Assembly (NCBI RefSeq): GCF_013090115.1
Contig: NZ_JABFNN010000030.1
Coordinates: 343,444 to 407,443, forward strand
Direction: 5' to 3'
DNA length: 64,000 nucleotides
Origin: Flagellimonas amphidinii
Lineage (GTDB): Bacteria > Bacteroidota > Bacteroidia > Flavobacteriales > Flavobacteriaceae
Shown: in pieces, positions 60,110-64,000 of the stretch
Numbering within the stretch: position 1 is the first letter of the stretch
Layout: each line of letters opens with the position of its first letter
Notes under the pieces: generated by a model
What the model saw: the letters and a program-made list of their open reading frames with translations, nothing else
The model's database searches: none
What the model was told of the DNA's origin: nothing
Position numbers and translations under genes: made by a program

Positions 60110-60844
60110 TCAGTTGGTTAATTCTTGCAAAAGGGTTTTGCTCCGCTCGTCCTTTGACGATTCCAATATGTTGATAGCTTGGTCCGTTTTTCCCTCCTTT
60201 AAATAGGCAAGGGCTAGGTAGTACAAGGCGTCTTCATGGAAAACACTTTGGTTGTATTGCAAAGTGTTGTTAAGGAATGGGATGGCACTGTCAGCTTTTC
60301 CATTTGATAAAAAGGCCGTTCCCAAAAAGTAATTGAGTGTATCATTACTGGCCTGAAGCTGATGAAGGCCCTGCCACTTGGCTATGGCAGTGTCATAATT
60401 TCCTTGCTTATAATCTACCATGGCCTCATAAAAAGTGTAATTATCGCTGGTTCCCATAACTGTTGGGAGTCCAGGGTCTGGGGTAAAATACTTGTTGAAC
60501 AATTTTTCGTTGGGATTTTGACGGAACAAAAACCAAGCTCCCAACGAAATTAAAATGGCCACACCAGCTGCAATCCTATATAAATTGAATTTGGGATGTG
60601 GAACAATTTCCTTTTTCCCAGAAGCTTCCATCTCAGTATGTAGACTGTCCATTGATTCGCGAAGAGCAGTTTCCTCAACCATTCGGAACAAGGTCTTGAA
60701 ATCGTTGAACTTTTGTGCCAGTTCGGTATCGGATTCCAATTTTTGCTGAAAATCGATTCGTTCGGTTTCGCTCATAACGTCCATCAGAAACCGTTCGAAG
60801 GTTTCTTGTTGGTCTGGTGATATGTCTTTATAACTATTTTCCAT
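60110..60844 (-). CDS. Single-pass membrane protein: anti-sigma-like N-terminus, TPR C-terminus
   Basis: 244 residues. Residues 1-75 are helical and acidic (ISPDQQETFERFLMDVMSET, then ERIDFQQKLESDTELAQKFN), like the sigma-binding segment of anti-sigma factors without the zinc motif. A basic stretch and a membrane helix (about 89-107, YRIAAGVAILISLGAWFLFR) follow, giving an N-inside topology. Residues 135-235 are TPR repeats (YEAMVDYKQGNYDTAIAKWQ, YYLALAYLKEGKTDQAINIL) outside the cytoplasm. It overlaps the sigma gene by 11 bases and nearly touches the CHAT gene. The anti-sigma function is inferred from gene order and layout. Confidence 0.8.
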   Translation of the reverse strand: MENSYKDISPDQQETFERFLMDVMSETERIDFQQKLESDTELAQKFNDFKTLFRMVEETALRESMDSLHTEMEASGKKEIVPHPKFNLYRIAAGVAILISLGAWFLFRQNPNEKLFNKYFTPDPGLPTVMGTSDNYTFYEAMVDYKQGNYDTAIAKWQGLHQLQASNDTLNYFLGTAFLSNGKADSAIPFLNNTLQYNQSVFHEDALYYLALAYLKEGKTDQAINILESSKDERSKTLLQELTN

Positions 60845-61412
60845 TGCTTTTGATTTGTAGGCTCAGCGTCCTTAGTTTTTTCATGCAACGGTATTTTTGG
60901 TTACGGGCAGAGTTGGGGGCCATGCCCATGACCGTTGCGATTTCTTCCATGGATCTGCGTTCAAAATAGAAGAGCTTTAATAGCTTTTGACAATTGTTGC
61001 CAAGTTGTGATAAAGCAGACCTCATTGCATTTGTGTCCGTTTCTTCTTTTCTCTCCCGGTCCATTTCCGGTGCTTCTTCAGATACCATCCTTAAATGGGG
61101 AGAGGCATCCACAGATACAGTCTTTCTATAGTTGGCCGACCGTAAAAAATCGGTCCATTTGTTTTTGGCTATGGTAAAAAGATAGCCTTCTACATTACCT
61201 TCCTTAAACTTATGGTCCTTAATGTTCTTCCAGCAGGCAACAAATGCTTCTTGATAGATGTCTTTGGCCTGGTCCTCGTCGCCGTTGTTTTTTAGAACGT
61301 ACAACCTTACTTTAGGATAAACAGTTTTGTATATGCTCGACAATGCATATTGATTATTTTGCCGAAACCCATTTAGAATGTCTATGCTCTTTTCTTTCTT
61401 GGAATCCCCCAT
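60834..61412 (-). CDS. ECF-type RNA polymerase sigma factor
   Basis: 192 residues. Region 2 runs from about 22 (YKTVYPKVRLYVLKNNGDED, then AKDIYQEAFVACWKNI) and includes the DNA-melting segment GYLFTIAKNKWTDFL. Region 4 is at 130-185 (LGNNCQKLLKLFYFERRSME, then EIATVMGMAPNSARNQKYRC). The linker between them (residues about 95-125) is long and charged. It starts the three-gene operon, and the order sigma, membrane TPR protein, CHAT protease suggests control by an anti-sigma system. The large partial gene ends 117 bases upstream. Confidence 0.94.
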   Translation of the reverse strand: MGDSKKEKSIDILNGFRQNNQYALSSIYKTVYPKVRLYVLKNNGDEDQAKDIYQEAFVACWKNIKDHKFKEGNVEGYLFTIAKNKWTDFLRSANYRKTVSVDASPHLRMVSEEAPEMDRERKEETDTNAMRSALSQLGNNCQKLLKLFYFERRSMEEIATVMGMAPNSARNQKYRCMKKLRTLSLQIKSNGK

Positions 61413-61529
61413 ACTTTGTTGAAAGTACGGGGAATTTAAAGAATTTCAATTGGCTAAAAAACAATTAAAGTTTAAATCAATATTTTAGTCGTTTATGTCA
61501 AATTATTCTTTTTGATTTTCAATTGTCTA

Positions 61530-64000
61530 TCATTGGCTAATAGTTGTGGCTAGTGTGGCATAACCTTTTATAGTGGCATACTTGGCAGTTGTATTTGAAT
61601 TGTCGCATGGACCACCCGCCCAAACTGACCTTACCCTGAACTTATCGCCCAGATCTGTAATATAATAGTCATCATAGTTGTCATTGGTCCAAGAAATAGG
61701 TGATCGATAACCGTATTCATCTGCCCAGCCAAAATAAATCTCCTCATATACAATATAGTATTGGGTGGCTTCTTCAACTTTATCTACATAGACTACCATT
61801 TGATCAGAGTTTCTATCATCCACACATTCGGTTTGATAGTGCTCAAGTTTTAAGGTTTCGTATTCTACCCTTTCATCATTTCTAATCTTTATAGTTGCTT
61901 CCAACTCATCATATAATTTGTACCCCTCGCTACTATTTTTTAATCGTGAATAAACTCTGGCAAAAACTTCTTCTTCTCCCTCGGCGGTTTCTGTATCTGT
62001 ACAAGTATACTCGATCGTAGCTTCATTATAGGTAGTTAAGCTTTTTGAAATACCCTCAAAACGGCCATGTTTACCTTGGGTTCGCCATACAACTTTATAA
62101 TCCCTCTCGGTATCAGGAACAATTCTTTGATTCATGGAGTTGACCAGGTATAGCGTCAGGTTTTCATCTCCTTCAAGAGTGGAATTGTTTGGTTTTATGT
62201 AGAGGGGCTGCCCTTTTTTTACATTTACCTGCATTTGATCCGAACCAATTTCGACCCTGTTGCTGCCCGTACCCTCATATACAGTAACGGTTACCGTTTC
62301 CAAATTTTCACCGTTATCGGATAATTGTTCGTTTGATGCCGTGCTTATAAAAAGGACCGTATCTGAATCCGTGGTGAACGATGACCCATTGTTTCCTTTT
62401 ACATCGCTCAAGAACCCACCAAATTGGGTAGTGGTGGACCATTCATATTCATAAGGCCCATTGCCACTTACAATAACTTCTGCCCAAATCTCTTTTCCAT
62501 CAGCTTCGTTGGTGGTGACCATATATTGTGGGTCTAGATCAACGATACCTTTTTCGACAACCACCTCCCATCGTTCAAAATTAGAGGTTACAGTATTCAT
62601 TTTTTTTATGCACTGAAGGCCTTCAGAGTTTCTGAAAGATTGATGGATAGACGAAATAACTTTGTTGTAACGTTCCATGCCCTCTTCGATCAGTTCATTG
62701 TTCTGTATAAATGTATTTGGGCTGTTCCCGTCGTCAACATATTTATAAAGGGCCCAAAGGATAGTCCTTAAATCATTGGAAAGTCTTATATCGTCATATA
62801 AAAAGGGTAAAAATTCTTCCAGTGCAGTAGTAAAGAGGCCATCGAATACTGCTTCGATGGAAGGTTCATGTGCACGTAATATAGATTCTACAATGGTTAC
62901 GATTTCATCCGCCTCTTGCAGTGTTTTGTCGTCATAGATATCTTTGTTTCCTCCAATATCCATTAAAACGGGAAGAAAATAGTCCATAATAAAAGTTTTT
63001 ATGGCCAACTCTTCAAATTTTGCCCTTTCGTTAACGGTCATATCCCTTCCATTAAAGTTAATTTTTGACGATCCGGGGCCTACAACAGCAACTTCCCAAG
63101 TTTCTTTGGTGTTATCTCCCGTCAATGCCAGATCCATCTCCTCAGTGGTTACCGATCTGTTCAATGCATCACTACCACAAAGGGCAACATTAAAGGTTTG
63201 GTTGTTTTGATTGCCATTGGATTCATCCAAGAGGCTTATATGAGGAATTTCCACCTCTTTGTCGGGCATAACAGAGTTTGAAATATCAGATAGTACAGTT
63301 ACCTCATTACCGGAATCATCTTCGTATGAAACCATGTAAATAAAGGCTTGAGCCCGTCTTGTGAACCAATTGGTCATGGACAGTTTATCTTTCCCTATCT
63401 TGTTCATAAGGATTCCACTTTCAGATTCGTTGGGATCAACATCTATTTTGTACCCAATATCTATAACTTCTTTACCTTCAAGTGCAACAAGTGCCTCGTT
63501 CAACCTTGTTGCATATGTGCCCTCTGAAAGTGTTTTTGGGTTTTCAGTGAATTGTGTTTCAAAATCATTGGCAAAATCTATAAAGGCTTGTTCGTTGCCT
63601 ATATTTTCAATGAACGCAGTTTTGTATTCTGAGGACCTGACAGATGAAAGCATACCAAAGTATAGAAGAACCTCTACTGTGGAAGCTGCTGAAATTTCCT
63701 TTCGATCATCGGTAAGAAACCCAGCCAGGACCAAGTCCCCATCACCATCAAAAAGATAGGCGATTTCCCTAGTGCCCAAATTAAAGGGAATATCTCCTGC
63801 GGATGTCCCTTCAACCGTAGATTGGGATCCCATTGAAAATACCGAGGCCCCGGATAGGTCAAAACCATTGCCTTGAGGCAATGTTATCTGAACATCGACC
63901 ATTTCAAAGGTTCCGGACTGGCCACCCCCTGGATCATCATCGGTACCAGGGTCATCATCAGTTTGAGAGACATCATCATCTACCATGTCCACAGTATCGT
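61530..64000 (-). CDS. Large extracellular protein, N-terminus outside window
   Basis: The minus-strand frame is open from the stop at 61530 to the window edge (823 codons visible, including D-T-V before the first visible Met at 63986). The visible start is an acidic linker (VDDDVSQTDDDPGTDDDPGG) typical of the spacer after a lipoprotein cysteine. The middle (about residues 100-430) is helical without recognisable domains. The last third holds Ig/PKD-like sandwich domains (GPYEYEWSTTTQFGGF, then VTVTVYEGTGSNRVE). I recognise no family. It precedes the sigma operon on the same strand and may be part of the same system; this is uncertain. Confidence 0.8.
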   Translation of the reverse strand, partial: DTVDMVDDDVSQTDDDPGTDDDPGGGQSGTFEMVDVQITLPQGNGFDLSGASVFSMGSQSTVEGTSAGDIPFNLGTREIAYLFDGDGDLVLAGFLTDDRKEISAASTVEVLLYFGMLSSVRSSEYKTAFIENIGNEQAFIDFANDFETQFTENPKTLSEGTYATRLNEALVALEGKEVIDIGYKIDVDPNESESGILMNKIGKDKLSMTNWFTRRAQAFIYMVSYEDDSGNEVTVLSDISNSVMPDKEVEIPHISLLDESNGNQNNQTFNVALCGSDALNRSVTTEEMDLALTGDNTKETWEVAVVGPGSSKINFNGRDMTVNERAKFEELAIKTFIMDYFLPVLMDIGGNKDIYDDKTLQEADEIVTIVESILRAHEPSIEAVFDGLFTTALEEFLPFLYDDIRLSNDLRTILWALYKYVDDGNSPNTFIQNNELIEEGMERYNKVISSIHQSFRNSEGLQCIKKMNTVTSNFERWEVVVEKGIVDLDPQYMVTTNEADGKEIWAEVIVSGNGPYEYEWSTTTQFGGFLSDVKGNNGSSFTTDSDTVLFISTASNEQLSDNGENLETVTVTVYEGTGSNRVEIGSDQMQVNVKKGQPLYIKPNNSTLEGDENLTLYLVNSMNQRIVPDTERDYKVVWRTQGKHGRFEGISKSLTTYNEATIEYTCTDTETAEGEEEVFARVYSRLKNSSEGYKLYDELEATIKIRNDERVEYETLKLEHYQTECVDDRNSDQMVVYVDKVEEATQYYIVYEEIYFGWADEYGYRSPISWTNDNYDDYYITDLGDKFRVRSVWAGGPCDNSNTTAKYATIKGYATLATTISQ

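Noticed and set aside
56892..61412. CHAT gene as part of a type III-E CRISPR (gRAMP) system
   Set aside because: No gRAMP/Cas7-11 gene and no CRISPR array is in the window; the neighbours are a sigma factor and a membrane TPR protein.

Overview
The window reads as chromosomal DNA of a marine-type member of the Flavobacteriaceae (Bacteroidota). The evidence is several proteins with type IX secretion (T9SS) C-terminal sorting domains, a paired DUF1501/DUF1800 locus, a bifunctional OlsF-type lipid synthase, promoter -7 boxes of the TAnnTTTG form, and a moderately AT-rich base composition. The genus cannot be fixed from sequence alone. No phage, plasmid, transposase, CRISPR array or rRNA operon is visible.

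Layout. 0-3.3 kb: a GNAT enzyme cut by the window edge, an AraC-methyltransferase fusion, a 0.7 kb degenerate stretch, a tail-less single-stranded DNA-binding protein, a small secreted protein and a 52-residue Lys/Cys-rich protein. 3.3-12.8 kb (minus): PAP2 phosphatase, histone-deacetylase-like enzyme, Tex, MetRS, then the DUF1501/DUF1800 pair. 13-17.3 kb (plus): YraN, an ACT-domain protein, a DUF3352/MORN protein and a serine hydrolase. 17.3-29.5 kb (minus): a Dph6-like PP-loop protein, Mfd, PdeM, a large exported nuclease and the ligase-associated helicase, so largely DNA repair and nucleases. 29.6-34.7 kb: TerB-like protein, Fbp, GNAT, aspartate kinase, OlsF-like synthase. 34.8-36.8 kb: an ars-type operon without an efflux pump. 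36.8-48.9 kb (minus): small membrane and regulatory proteins, then a long housekeeping run (2-hydroxyacid dehydrogenase, cupin, MgtE, RsmA, TPR protein, SerRS, HTTM, RibF). 48.9-53.4 kb (plus): a T9SS metalloprotease translationally coupled to a lipoprotein. 53.4-56 kb: Pth, bL25, Prs and tRNA-Leu. 56-64 kb: an interrupted lipoprotein, then an ECF sigma factor / membrane TPR protein / CHAT protease operon preceded by a large extracellular protein.

Two things stand out. First, the sigma-TPR-CHAT operon (56.9-61.4 kb) looks like a compact envelope signalling module. A caspase-like CHAT protease with intact His/Cys is predicted to lie outside the cytoplasm, beside a single-pass anti-sigma-like protein with an external TPR domain and its ECF sigma factor. 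Regulated cleavage of the anti-sigma protein is an inference. Second, ten copies of a short REP-like palindromic repeat lie between 7.2 and 21.8 kb. Several are inverted doublets. Two insertions lie inside mfd and probably one lies inside metG, where they are translated without disrupting the frame.
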